From: Alphaproteobacteria bacterium
GTDB taxonomy: Bacteria > Pseudomonadota > Alphaproteobacteria > Reyranellales > Reyranellaceae
Direction of reading: 5' to 3'
NCBI GenBank assembly: GCA_017307275.1
Contig: JAFKFK010000029.1
Coordinates: forward strand, 20,443-84,442
Length of the DNA stretch: 64,000 nucleotides
Part shown: positions 7,606-15,128 of the stretch, piece by piece
Layout of the letters: each line of letters starts with the position of its first letter
Numbering within the stretch: position 1 is the first letter of the stretch
Position numbers and translations under genes: made by a program
Notes under the pieces: generated by a model
Told to the model about the DNA's origin: nothing
Seen by the model: the letters and a program-made list of their open reading frames with translations, nothing else
Database searches by the model: none

Positions 7606-9165
7606 TCAGATGCTGCGGCCCGCCTTCTCCCAATATGGGGCGCGAAGCTTGCGCTTGAAGATCTTGCCCGAATCTTCGCGCGGCAGGGCTGCACTAAACT
7701 CTACCACCTTGGGCACCTTGTAGCGCGCCAGATGCTCTCCGAGCCACGCCCGGACCTGGCTCGCGTTCAGGCCGGCCTCCGGCTGGGGTTCAACATAGGC
7801 GCAGATCTGCTCGCCGAACTCCTCGTCGGGGATGCCGAACACGGCGCAATCGCGCACGCCCGGCATCTGGATCAGCGCACCCTCAATCTCGGCCGGATAG
7901 ATGTTCACGCCGCCCGAGATGATCATGTCGCGCTTGCGATCGCACAGAAACAGGAAGCCGTCGGCGTCCTGATAGCCGACATCGCCCACGGTCACGAGAT
8001 CGCCCAGGCCGACCTCCTTCCGCTTGGCGTCGTCGTTGTTGTAGGTGAACTCCGAAAGGTTGGGACCGCGGACATAGATCTCGCCGACCTCGCCCTGCTT
8101 CACGTCCTGGCCCTCTTCGTCGACGATGCGCAAGGTGCCGCCGGGGACCAGGCGGCCGACCGTGCCGGGCTTGCGCAACGCATCCGCAGAGCCGTGCCAC
8201 ACCACGACGCCGGTCTCGGTGGCGCCGTAGTACTCGTTGATCACCGGCCCCCACCATTCGATCATCTGCCGCTTCACCGCCGGCGCGCAGGGCGCCGCGC
8301 CGTGGGTGATGAAGCGCAGCGAGGAAACGTCGTAGCGCTGGCGCACCTCTTGCGGCAAGCGCAGCAGGCGCACGAACATGGTCGGCACGATGTGCATGTG
8401 GCTGACACCATGCTTGTCGATCAGGCGCAGCATGTCCTCGGCCTCGAAACGCGCCTGCAGGACGATGTGCAGGCCAAGCCGCGCGCTCGCCATTCCGTAG
8501 GCGGCGGGTGCGGAGTGGTACATCGGCCCGTTCATCAGTGCGACGGCGTCGGGATCGGGTTTGAGGCCCCAGAAAGTCGCTGCTTCGGCCGCCCCAGCGG
8601 CCTGCTGTTCCGGCGTGCTCGGACGGCGACGCACGCCCTTGGGGCGGCCCGTCGTACCGGAGGTGTAGATCATGCTGCCGCGCGCCAGCTTCGGCGGATC
8701 GGTGCGCGGCGGCGAGGCCGCGACGAAGTCCTGCCACAGCTCGGCCCCGGCCGGCGCCTTGGCCTTCTCAGCCGGCACGTTGTAGGCCGCCGCGATCTCG
8801 GGCGGCGTCGGCACGACCAGCACCTTCACGCTTGCAGGAACACCGGGCGCGATCTGCGCCAGCAGGTCGGCATGCACCACCAGTACCTTGGCGCCGCAAT
8901 CCTGCAGGATGTAGCCCGCCTCCTCCGGCGTGTAGTGCCAGTTGATCGGCACCGGGTAGGCGCCGAGCTGGGCGGCGGCCATGTTGGCCTCGAAGGTCGG
9001 GAAGTCGTTGCGCAGCATCAGCGCCACGCTGCTGTCCTCGCCGACGCCGAGTGCGGCGAGCCCGCTCGCTGCGCGCGCCGCATTGGCTTGAATGTCAGCC
9101 CACGACCTGAAGCGATCGCCTGCCGTCACGCCTGGCGTCTTGCCCGCAGTATTGCTCGCACTCAT
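7606..9165 (-). CDS. AMP-dependent acyl-CoA synthetase/ligase
   Basis: Adenylate-forming enzyme that activates a carboxylic acid to its CoA thioester using ATP. It has 519 residues. The phosphate loop is YTSGTTGRPKGV (about residue 170), the ATE motif is NEYYGATETG (about 315), and the hinge/C-terminal part has VGDVGYQDADGFLFLCDRKRDMI and KFKRKL-like KIFKRKLR with the catalytic lysine. The exact acid cannot be told; candidates are short or branched fatty acids, given the neighbouring isovaleryl-CoA dehydrogenase. It lies five bases after the binding-protein gene, with GGGAG upstream of the ATG. Confidence 0.9.
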   Translation of the reverse strand: MSASNTAGKTPGVTAGDRFRSWADIQANAARAASGLAALGVGEDSSVALMLRNDFPTFEANMAAAQLGAYPVPINWHYTPEEAGYILQDCGAKVLVVHADLLAQIAPGVPASVKVLVVPTPPEIAAAYNVPAEKAKAPAGAELWQDFVAASPPRTDPPKLARGSMIYTSGTTGRPKGVRRRPSTPEQQAAGAAEAATFWGLKPDPDAVALMNGPMYHSAPAAYGMASARLGLHIVLQARFEAEDMLRLIDKHGVSHMHIVPTMFVRLLRLPQEVRQRYDVSSLRFITHGAAPCAPAVKRQMIEWWGPVINEYYGATETGVVVWHGSADALRKPGTVGRLVPGGTLRIVDEEGQDVKQGEVGEIYVRGPNLSEFTYNNDDAKRKEVGLGDLVTVGDVGYQDADGFLFLCDRKRDMIISGGVNIYPAEIEGALIQMPGVRDCAVFGIPDEEFGEQICAYVEPQPEAGLNASQVRAWLGEHLARYKVPKVVEFSAALPREDSGKIFKRKLRAPYWEKAGRSI

Positions 9166-9170
9166 GCGCG

Positions 9171-10385
9171 TTACTCCCGGATCACATCACCGATCAGCTT
9201 ATAGCTCGTGCCATCGAAACGCTGCAGCCGAAGCGTCTGATAGGGCAGATAGTCGTTGGGTCCGGTTTCGATCACGATACCGGGCAAGGTGAGCGGCGTG
9301 GTGTAGCCTTTGAGGCTCGTCGCCTGGCGCATGAAGTTCTCGCGCGTCAGGAGATCGCCGGACTGGCGCAGCAAGTCCGCCAGGATGTAGGCGTAGGTAT
9401 AGCCCCCGGCCACGAAGGAATCGTCGGGGTTGAGTTCCGGCGCCCACTTCTTGGCCCACGCATAGTAGTCCTTCATCCCAGGATCGTCGGCCCAGGTGGG
9501 GTCGCCCGCGCTCTTGGAATTCGCCGCTGTGATGATCCCGGTCGCCGCCTCCGCACCCGCAGGCCTTAGCACGCCGGGAATAGAAGCAGATCCGACCGGC
9601 AGATAGATCTGCGGCTTCCAGCCCAGCTCGTGCGCCTTGCGGATCGCTTGCGTGGCATGCTTGCCGGTGGCCACGACGAAGAAGACATCGGCGTTGCTGG
9701 CGCGCAGTTGGATGATCTGCGCATCGACCGTCGGGTCGGTGGTCTCGAACGAAACCTCGGCCACTACCATACCGGCCTTGTCGCCCAGCCCGTGCTTGAA
9801 GCCTTCGACATAGTCCTTGCCGAAATCGTCGTTCTGCCGCAGCAGCGCGATGCGGGCGTTGGGCATGGTCTCGAGGATGTTGCGGGCATAGACCGTTCCC
9901 TCGGTCTGGTAGGCGATCATGCCCATCATCGTCCAAGGATTGTTCTTCGGGTCGTTCCACTGCGCCGCACCCGACAGGATGAAGAACTGCGGCACCTTCT
10001 TCTGGTTGAGATAGCGATGGGTGGTGCGGTTGGTCGCCGTGCCGATCGTATTCACGATCGCAAACACCTTGTCGCGCTCGACGAGCTGGCGCGTCAGCTC
10101 CACGGTCTTGGGCGGGCTGTAGCCGTCGTCGAGCGACAGCAGAGTGACCTTGCGGCCGTTTATGCCGCCTTGCGTCTCGTTGAGGTACTTGAAGTAGGCG
10201 ATCTGCGCCTTGCCGATGCTGGACAGCGCCGAGGCCGGACCGCTGTAAGGCATGGTCTGGCCGAGCTTGATCTCGGTATCGGACACGCCGGGATCGTACT
10301 TCTTCTCGGCGAAGGCCGGCGCCCCGATAAACTGCGCCGCCACAGCCAAGGCAATCACTCCACGCACGGCCACTCTACGCATCAT
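9171..10385 (-). CDS. Type I periplasmic binding protein, branched-chain amino acid ABC (LivK-like) family
   Basis: Exported solute-binding protein that captures amino acids, small acids or amides for ABC uptake. It has 404 residues. The signal peptide is MMRRVAVRGVIALAVAAQFI with cleavage after GAPAFA (about residue 27). The mature part begins with DTEIKLGQTMPYSGPAS, the typical first strand of this family, followed by LLSLDDGYSPPKTVELTRQL and NTIGTATN. No permease or ATPase genes are adjacent, so it is a solitary receptor that may share a remote Liv transporter. Its ATG overlaps the TetR stop by four bases. Partner genes suggest the ligand is an acid later activated by the downstream ligase. 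Confidence 0.9.
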   Translation of the reverse strand: MMRRVAVRGVIALAVAAQFIGAPAFAEKKYDPGVSDTEIKLGQTMPYSGPASALSSIGKAQIAYFKYLNETQGGINGRKVTLLSLDDGYSPPKTVELTRQLVERDKVFAIVNTIGTATNRTTHRYLNQKKVPQFFILSGAAQWNDPKNNPWTMMGMIAYQTEGTVYARNILETMPNARIALLRQNDDFGKDYVEGFKHGLGDKAGMVVAEVSFETTDPTVDAQIIQLRASNADVFFVVATGKHATQAIRKAHELGWKPQIYLPVGSASIPGVLRPAGAEAATGIITAANSKSAGDPTWADDPGMKDYYAWAKKWAPELNPDDSFVAGGYTYAYILADLLRQSGDLLTRENFMRQATSLKGYTTPLTLPGIVIETGPNDYLPYQTLRLQRFDGTSYKLIGDVIRE

Positions 10386-11014
10386 CCGTCTTTCCTCCCC
10401 TTCTTCTTGTTATCCGGCCGAGACGACGCCCCCTTCAGCATCACTGCGCCGATGAACTCGCTGATTTCCTTGTAGCCAGGCCCCGACTTCAGCATGCCGG
10501 ACTGCTGCAGCATCACCACGCCATGGGTGGCGGCCCACATCGCCCAGCCGAACAGGCGCGGATCGACGGCGAGCAATCCCGCCGTCGCCATCTCCTCCGA
10601 CTGGCGGGTGATCAGCAGCATCGCCCGCTTCACCGCCGGCCCCAGCTCAGGATGGTCATCTTCGATCGGCTGCTCGATCTCGAACATGATGCGATAGCCA
10701 TGTGGGTTCGTTTCGGCGAAGCGCATGTAGGCCGCGCCCACGCGACGCGCCCGCAAAGCTGCGTCGTCGGTCGACGCGGCCGCCTTCTCCAGCGCATCGG
10801 CAAAGGCCGCAAACGCCTGCGCCCGCACCGTCGCCAGGATGTCGGCCTTGTCCTTGAAATAGCGGTAGGGAGTCTTGGGGCTGCAGCCCAGCGCCTCGGC
10901 GAGCTGGCGCATGGTGACGCCTTCGTAGCCGAAGCGGGCAAACCGTTCGGTGGCGACACGACACAGCTCAGCGCGGAAGTCCGCGATGTCCTTTTCGGTC
11001 AGATAACGCGGCAC
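10382..11014 (-). CDS. TetR/AcrR family transcriptional regulator
   Basis: One-component regulator. The N-terminal helix-turn-helix reads RFARFGYEGVTMRQLAEALG followed by CSPKTPYRYFKDKADIL, and a C-terminal ligand domain covers about residues 80-190. I chose the GTG at 11012-11014 (210 residues), since GGAAAG lies six bases upstream. An upstream in-frame GTG at 11030-11032 would add six residues but sits inside a palindrome and lacks a ribosome-binding site. The stop overlaps the start of the binding-protein gene. It probably controls this acyl-CoA/uptake cluster. The C-terminus is Lys/Arg-rich. Confidence 0.9.
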   Translation of the reverse strand: MPRYLTEKDIADFRAELCRVATERFARFGYEGVTMRQLAEALGCSPKTPYRYFKDKADILATVRAQAFAAFADALEKAAASTDDAALRARRVGAAYMRFAETNPHGYRIMFEIEQPIEDDHPELGPAVKRAMLLITRQSEEMATAGLLAVDPRLFGWAMWAATHGVVMLQQSGMLKSGPGYKEISEFIGAVMLKGASSRPDNKKKGRKDG

Positions 11015-11027
11015 GGGATGCTTTCCA

Positions 11028-11040
11028 TACACACCGTGTA
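11028..11040. promoter_or_regulatory. Palindrome upstream of the TetR gene, candidate operator
   Basis: TACAC-ACC-GTGTA is a perfect inverted repeat with a three-base centre, 13 bases upstream of the preferred TetR start. The location fits an autoregulatory operator between ivd and the TetR gene. It is short for a TetR site, so chance remains possible. Confidence 0.4.
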
Positions 11041-11078
11041 CGAAAAAGCACCCCCATCGTCAAACAAACGCTGGTTCG

Positions 11079-12251
11079 TCAGGCGGTCTCGGCGAACAGC
11101 TCGCGGCCGATCAGCATGCGGCGGATCTCGCTCGTACCGGCGCCGATCTCGTAGAGCTTGGCGTCGCGCAGCAGGCGTCCCGTCGGATAGTCGTTGATGT
11201 AGCCGTTGCCGCCCAGAAGCTGGATGGCATCGAGCGCTACCAGGGTCGCTTTCTCAGCGGCGTAGAGAATGGCGCCCGCCGCATCCTTGCGTGTCGTCTG
11301 CCCACGGTCGCAGGCCCGCGCCACCGAGTACACATAGGCCTTGCAGGCGTTCATCGTCGTATACATGTCCGCGAGCTTGCCCTGCACGAGCTGGAAGGTG
11401 CCGATCGGCTGGCCGAACTGCTGACGCTCGTGGACATAGGGCACGACGATATCCATTGCGGCCTGCATGATGCCGAGCGGACCAGCGGCGAGGACCGAGC
11501 GCTCGTAGTCGAGACCGCTCATCAGCACGTTCACGCCCTTGCCGACGGAGCCCAGCACGTTCTCCTCGGGAATCTCGCAGTCCTCGAAGACCAGTTCGCC
11601 GGTCGAGGAGCCGCGCATGCCCATCTTGTCGAGCTTCTGGGCGACCTTGAAGCCCTTGCGGTCGGTCTCGACGATGAAGGTGGTGATGCCGCGCGAGCCG
11701 GCGCTGGGATCGGTCTTGGCATAGACGACGATCACCTGCGCATCGGGGCTGTTGGTGATCCACATCTTGGTGCCGTTCAGCACGTAGCGGTCGCCCTTCT
11801 TTTCGGCACGCAGCTTCATGGAGACGACGTCGGAACCGGCGCCCGATTCGCTCATGGCCAGGCTGCCGACATGCTCGCCGGAGATCAGTTTGGGCAGGAA
11901 GCGCCGCTTCTGCTCTTCGTTGGCGTTACGGCGGATCTGATTGATGCAGAGATTGGAGTGCGCACCGTAGCTCAGCCCGACGGCTGCCGAAGCGCGGCTG
12001 AGCTCCTCGACCGCGATGGCGTGCTCGAGATAGCCTAGGCCCGAACCGCCATGCTCCTCCTCGACCGTGATGCCATGCAGGCCGAGCTCGCCCATCTTGG
12101 GCCACAGCTCGCGCGGGAAGCGGTCGGTCTTGTCGATCTCGGCAGCGATCGGGGCCACCTCGGCGGCCGCGAAGCGCTGCACCTGCTCGCGCAGCGCGTC
12201 GGCGGTTTCACCCAGGCCGAAATCGAACGGTGGCATTGCATTGGGGATCAT
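11079..12251 (-). CDS. ivd: Isovaleryl-CoA dehydrogenase
   Basis: FAD enzyme oxidising isovaleryl-CoA to 3-methylcrotonyl-CoA in leucine breakdown, passing electrons to ETF (etfBA at 53933-55620). It has 390 residues with the acyl-CoA dehydrogenase layout: SYGAHSNLCINQIRRN, LAMSESGAGSDVVSMKL for FAD/substrate binding, MWITNSP, and the C-terminal IQLLGGNGYINDYPTGRLLRDAKLYEIGAGTSEI. The catalytic base is expected at the Glu of GLDYERSV, the position used in IVD and long-chain enzymes. It heads the minus-strand cluster with TetR, binding protein and ligase. Other short branched acyl-CoAs cannot be excluded. Confidence 0.9.
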   Translation of the reverse strand: MIPNAMPPFDFGLGETADALREQVQRFAAAEVAPIAAEIDKTDRFPRELWPKMGELGLHGITVEEEHGGSGLGYLEHAIAVEELSRASAAVGLSYGAHSNLCINQIRRNANEEQKRRFLPKLISGEHVGSLAMSESGAGSDVVSMKLRAEKKGDRYVLNGTKMWITNSPDAQVIVVYAKTDPSAGSRGITTFIVETDRKGFKVAQKLDKMGMRGSSTGELVFEDCEIPEENVLGSVGKGVNVLMSGLDYERSVLAAGPLGIMQAAMDIVVPYVHERQQFGQPIGTFQLVQGKLADMYTTMNACKAYVYSVARACDRGQTTRKDAAGAILYAAEKATLVALDAIQLLGGNGYINDYPTGRLLRDAKLYEIGAGTSEIRRMLIGRELFAETA

Positions 12252-12281
12252 GATTTCACGTGCCTGCTGTTGTTGGTTGTT

Positions 12282-12734
12282 TCAGTTCTTTTCGGCTTTC
12301 GGCTCGGTCTTCACGTAGATGCGGATCATCTTCCATTCGCCGTCCGACGGAATGAAATCGAGCTCGAAGTTGAGGCGCGTCGGTTCGGTTGGGAAATGGC
12401 CCTTTACGATCAGCTTGCCGTCGCCATCGACTGCAGGCTTGGGCACATAGACCGGGGTCATGGCGGCGATGATATCGAAGTCGATGTTCTTCTTGTTGAA
12501 TTCGCTGAACGTCGTCTTGAGCTTTTCCGGCGTGAACTGGTCGCGGAATGGCTTGGCGGCCTTGGCGTGAAAGACGTCGTAATTGCCCGTCACATTGGCG
12601 TCGTTGAAGGTGAGCAATGTCGCCTTCACCAGCGCTTCGAGCACACGATCGGACGGCACCTTGTTCTGCGCGACCGCGGGAACGGCGAACAACAAGAATG
12701 CAAGCACGCCGAGAAAACGATTGAACGCCCGCAT
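12282..12734 (-). CDS. Small exported protein of unknown function
   Basis: I do not recognise the family. The 150-residue product has a clear signal peptide, MRAFNRFLGVLAFLLFAVPA with cleavage after AVA-Q (about residue 23). The mature part looks like a compact alpha+beta domain (DRVLEALVKATLLTFNDANV, EFNKKNIDF, GHFPTEPTRLNFELDFIPSD, EWKMIRIYV), reminiscent in outline of NTF2-like folds; that comparison is only an impression. The ATG at 12732-12734 was chosen because it gives the signal peptide; an upstream in-frame extension would add about 88 residues with no such signal. It lies 30 bases upstream of ivd. Confidence 0.75.
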   Translation of the reverse strand: MRAFNRFLGVLAFLLFAVPAVAQNKVPSDRVLEALVKATLLTFNDANVTGNYDVFHAKAAKPFRDQFTPEKLKTTFSEFNKKNIDFDIIAAMTPVYVPKPAVDGDGKLIVKGHFPTEPTRLNFELDFIPSDGEWKMIRIYVKTEPKAEKN

Positions 12735-12804
12735 CGATGGCCTCCGTGAGCGGACGATAGCCCGCCCACGATCCGAAACGAAGCCGAACGACGAGCGCCA
12801 CGGA

Positions 12805-13563
12805 TCAGCCAGCGCCACGCAGAGCCGCTGCAGCGGCGACGCGGGTTTCCTCACTGAGCCAAGCGGCATAACGTGGCTCCACCTGCCCGCTGCGTGCAGC
12901 GGCAATGCGGGCCAATGCGGCGGACCGTAGCTCGCGCTTGATGGTCGCGAATGCCTCGGGCGGCAACGCCGCGTCCCTGCGCGCACGGGCGATGGCACGC
13001 GCCAGCAAGGTGTCGGCCGCTACGCACTCGTCAAATACCTGGAGAGTTACCGCACCGGCGGCATCGAGTTCCTCGCCTAACAAGACCATGCGTCTCGCGG
13101 CCGTGGGTGCGAGTTCGCTTCGCGCCACATCGAGAGCGGCCACGGGATACCGCACGCCGACCTTCACCTCGGCAAAGCTCGCCTTCAGCGGCACGTCGGC
13201 GACGATGCGCCAATCACCGCAGAGCGCCACCACCATGCCGCCGGCGATGGCGTGGCCGTTTATCGCCGTGACCAGCGGCTTGGGCCAGCCGTAGAGCGTG
13301 CCGAAGCCGTCGTTCATCGCCGCGATCAGACGGTGCTGCGCGGCAGTATCCAGAGTCGGCAGCAGCTTGAGGTCGAGGCCGGCCGAGAAGGCCCTGCCCT
13401 CGCCGGTCAGGACGGCCGCGCGGACGTTGCGGTCCGACGCGAGCCGGTCGAACAACGCCGCGGTTTCCTCAAGCAGTTCCGCGTCCATGGCATTCATGGG
13501 CGGACGGGCAAAGGTCACGACGGCGATGCCGTCATCCTGAAGGGTCGATTTGAGGTGAGACAT
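12805..13563 (-). CDS. Enoyl-CoA hydratase/isomerase (crotonase) family protein
   Basis: Crotonase-fold enzyme acting on acyl-CoA thioesters. It has 252 residues. The oxyanion-hole segments are RAAVLTGEGRAFSAGLDLKLL and INGHAIAGGMVVALCGDWRI. The first catalytic Glu position of true hydratases reads SFAEVKVGVRYP, so a Glu is present, while the second Glu region is replaced by SELAPTAARRMVLLGEELDA. The exact reaction (hydration, isomerisation or hydrolysis) is therefore uncertain. It is divergent from the LysR gene, with 70 bases and a candidate operator between them, suggesting that this gene is the LysR target. Confidence 0.88.
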   Translation of the reverse strand: MSHLKSTLQDDGIAVVTFARPPMNAMDAELLEETAALFDRLASDRNVRAAVLTGEGRAFSAGLDLKLLPTLDTAAQHRLIAAMNDGFGTLYGWPKPLVTAINGHAIAGGMVVALCGDWRIVADVPLKASFAEVKVGVRYPVAALDVARSELAPTAARRMVLLGEELDAAGAVTLQVFDECVAADTLLARAIARARRDAALPPEAFATIKRELRSAALARIAAARSGQVEPRYAAWLSEETRVAAAAALRGAG

Positions 13564-13589
13564 GGTCCAACCATAGGCTCGGCTGTGTC

Positions 13590-13626
13590 ATCGATAAAAT
13601 CGATTGTCTCTCTTCTCATCATCGAT
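13590..13626. promoter_or_regulatory. Triple ATCGAT operator between crotonase and LysR genes
   Basis: ATCGAT occurs at 13590-13595, 13599-13604 and 13621-13626. The first two form ATCGAT-AAA-ATCGAT, which satisfies the LysR consensus T-N11-A (T13591, A13603). The third lies 22 bases on, two helical turns, as expected for a recognition site plus an activation site. It is in the divergent promoter region. Binding is inference. Confidence 0.5.
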
Positions 13627-13633
13627 ATCGTCT

Positions 13634-14533
13634 ATGTCGATGAATCTGTCCTTCATCCGCTACTTTCTGGCCGTCGCCGAAACGGGGAGCTTCACCACGG
13701 CGGCCGAGCGTTGCCATGTCACCCAGCCCACTCTCTCGGCCGGGATCGCCCGGTTGGAAGAAGAGATCGGTGCCCGGCTGTTCGACCGCGGTCGGCGCGC
13801 TGTTCTTACGGAGTCAGGGCATCGTTTGGCGCCGCATGCCCGCGCCATGGTCGAGGCCTGGCAGCTCGCACGTGCCGAATCACGGTCGACGCGCCGGAGC
13901 CGGTTGCTGCGTGTCGCCATCGCCTCGACCCTTCCTGTCCCTGCAGCGCTTGCCTGGCTGGCGTCGGCACAGCAGCGCGCCGGCTTCGAGGTCGAGGTCG
14001 CCGAGGGTACAGCCGACGCCGTTGCCGATCGCTGGCGGCGCGGCCGCTGCGACGTCGCCCTCTTCCCAGCGCGCAAGCCGGTCGAAGCCACCAACGCCGT
14101 CTCGCTATGGCGCGAACCCTATGCACTGGCCGCTGCCACCGACCACCGCGTGGCGACACGCGATCGCTGGTCGGTGAAGGAATTGGCTGACACGTCTTTC
14201 GTGCTGCGCGCGGCCTGCGAGGCCCATGACGATGCCCAGCGCCTGTTCACCGCCGAAGGGGTGCGGCCGCGAGCCGTGCTCAGTTCCGCCGACGAGGAGC
14301 GCTGTGCCGCCGCCGTCGCTGTCGGGTTCGGCGTCAGCCTGATGCCGCGCTCGCTCCTGCGGCCGGGGCTCGTCACGGCCGAAATCCGCGAAGTGGCGCT
14401 CGAACGCCGCGTCGTGCTGGCGTGGCGCGCCGATGCAGACGACGAACTCGTGCAGATGCTGCGCGACTCCGCGCTCGCCCATCCCTGGCCGGGCCAGCGC
14501 AGCGGCAATGCCCGCCTGGCCTTCGCCCGCTGA
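13634..14533 (+). CDS. LysR family transcriptional regulator
   Basis: LysR-type regulator of 299 residues. The winged helix-turn-helix occupies about 1-60 (FIRYFLAVAETGSFTTAAER, then CHVTQPTLSAGIARLEEEIG and LFDRGRR). The effector-binding domain follows from about 90. The start is the ATG at 13634 or, six bases later, 13640; both fit, and neither has a strong Shine-Dalgarno. It is divergent from the crotonase gene and probably regulates it and itself. Its 3' end is only six bases from the convergent GNAT gene. Confidence 0.92.
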   Translation: MSMNLSFIRYFLAVAETGSFTTAAERCHVTQPTLSAGIARLEEEIGARLFDRGRRAVLTESGHRLAPHARAMVEAWQLARAESRSTRRSRLLRVAIASTLPVPAALAWLASAQQRAGFEVEVAEGTADAVADRWRRGRCDVALFPARKPVEATNAVSLWREPYALAAATDHRVATRDRWSVKELADTSFVLRAACEAHDDAQRLFTAEGVRPRAVLSSADEERCAAAVAVGFGVSLMPRSLLRPGLVTAEIREVALERRVVLAWRADADDELVQMLRDSALAHPWPGQRSGNARLAFAR

Positions 14534-14539
14534 CTGGGC

Positions 14540-15100
14540 TCACCCTTCCAACGCGTCGCTCCGCAGGCGCGCAAACGCGCGGAAGTCGTGAAAGGCTCCT
14601 TTGAACCAGGCGTTCTCTCGCCTGACGCCTTCAAACCGAAAGCCGGCCTTTTCCAGCACACGATCGGATGCACCATTGCCGGGCAGCGTCCACGCCTCCA
14701 GCCGATTGAGATCGAAGGCGCCATGGCTGCAGGCAACGACCGCCCGCAGGGCCTCCGTCGCCACCCTTTGTCGCCAGTAGGTCGGATGCAGCTCGTAGCC
14801 GATACCGCCCCGCTTCCATTCCCTGTCGATCCAGTTAAGTCGGATCGAGCCCACGAGATCAGCTGTGCGCCGATCCTCGATGATCCAACAGCACCCGGTG
14901 CCCGCCGCGAACATTCCAGACATCCTCTCGATCGTCTTAGCTATGTCATCGAGAGACGGCAGGTCGGGCCAGTTGCTGTATCGGGTCGTATCGGTAATCG
15001 ACATGAGCGCATGGAAAGGCGCCGCATCGTCCGGTCGGACGGCTCGCAGAGTGAGCCTGGCCGTCGTCAGGATGGGAAATGCGGGATCGATGGACGACAA
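14540..15100 (-). CDS. GNAT family N-acetyltransferase (RimJ/RimL-like)
   Basis: Acetyl-CoA-dependent transferase of 186 residues. The N-terminus ILTTARLTLRAVRPDDAAPF is typical of the RimJ/RimL subgroup. The acetyl-CoA-binding region corresponds to GIGYELHPTYWRQRVATEAL, and the C-terminal NRLEAWTLPGNGASDRVLEK to AGFRFEGVRREN completes the fold. Substrate cannot be told: protein N-termini, antibiotics and small amines are all known in the subgroup. It lies 28 bases upstream of nothing related (mgtE is a separate unit ending at 15129), so its role has no contextual support. Confidence 0.88.
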   Translation of the reverse strand: MSSIDPAFPILTTARLTLRAVRPDDAAPFHALMSITDTTRYSNWPDLPSLDDIAKTIERMSGMFAAGTGCCWIIEDRRTADLVGSIRLNWIDREWKRGGIGYELHPTYWRQRVATEALRAVVACSHGAFDLNRLEAWTLPGNGASDRVLEKAGFRFEGVRRENAWFKGAFHDFRAFARLRSDALEG

Positions 15101-15128
15101 GCGAACCTCGGAGCGAATAGGCGCGCAC

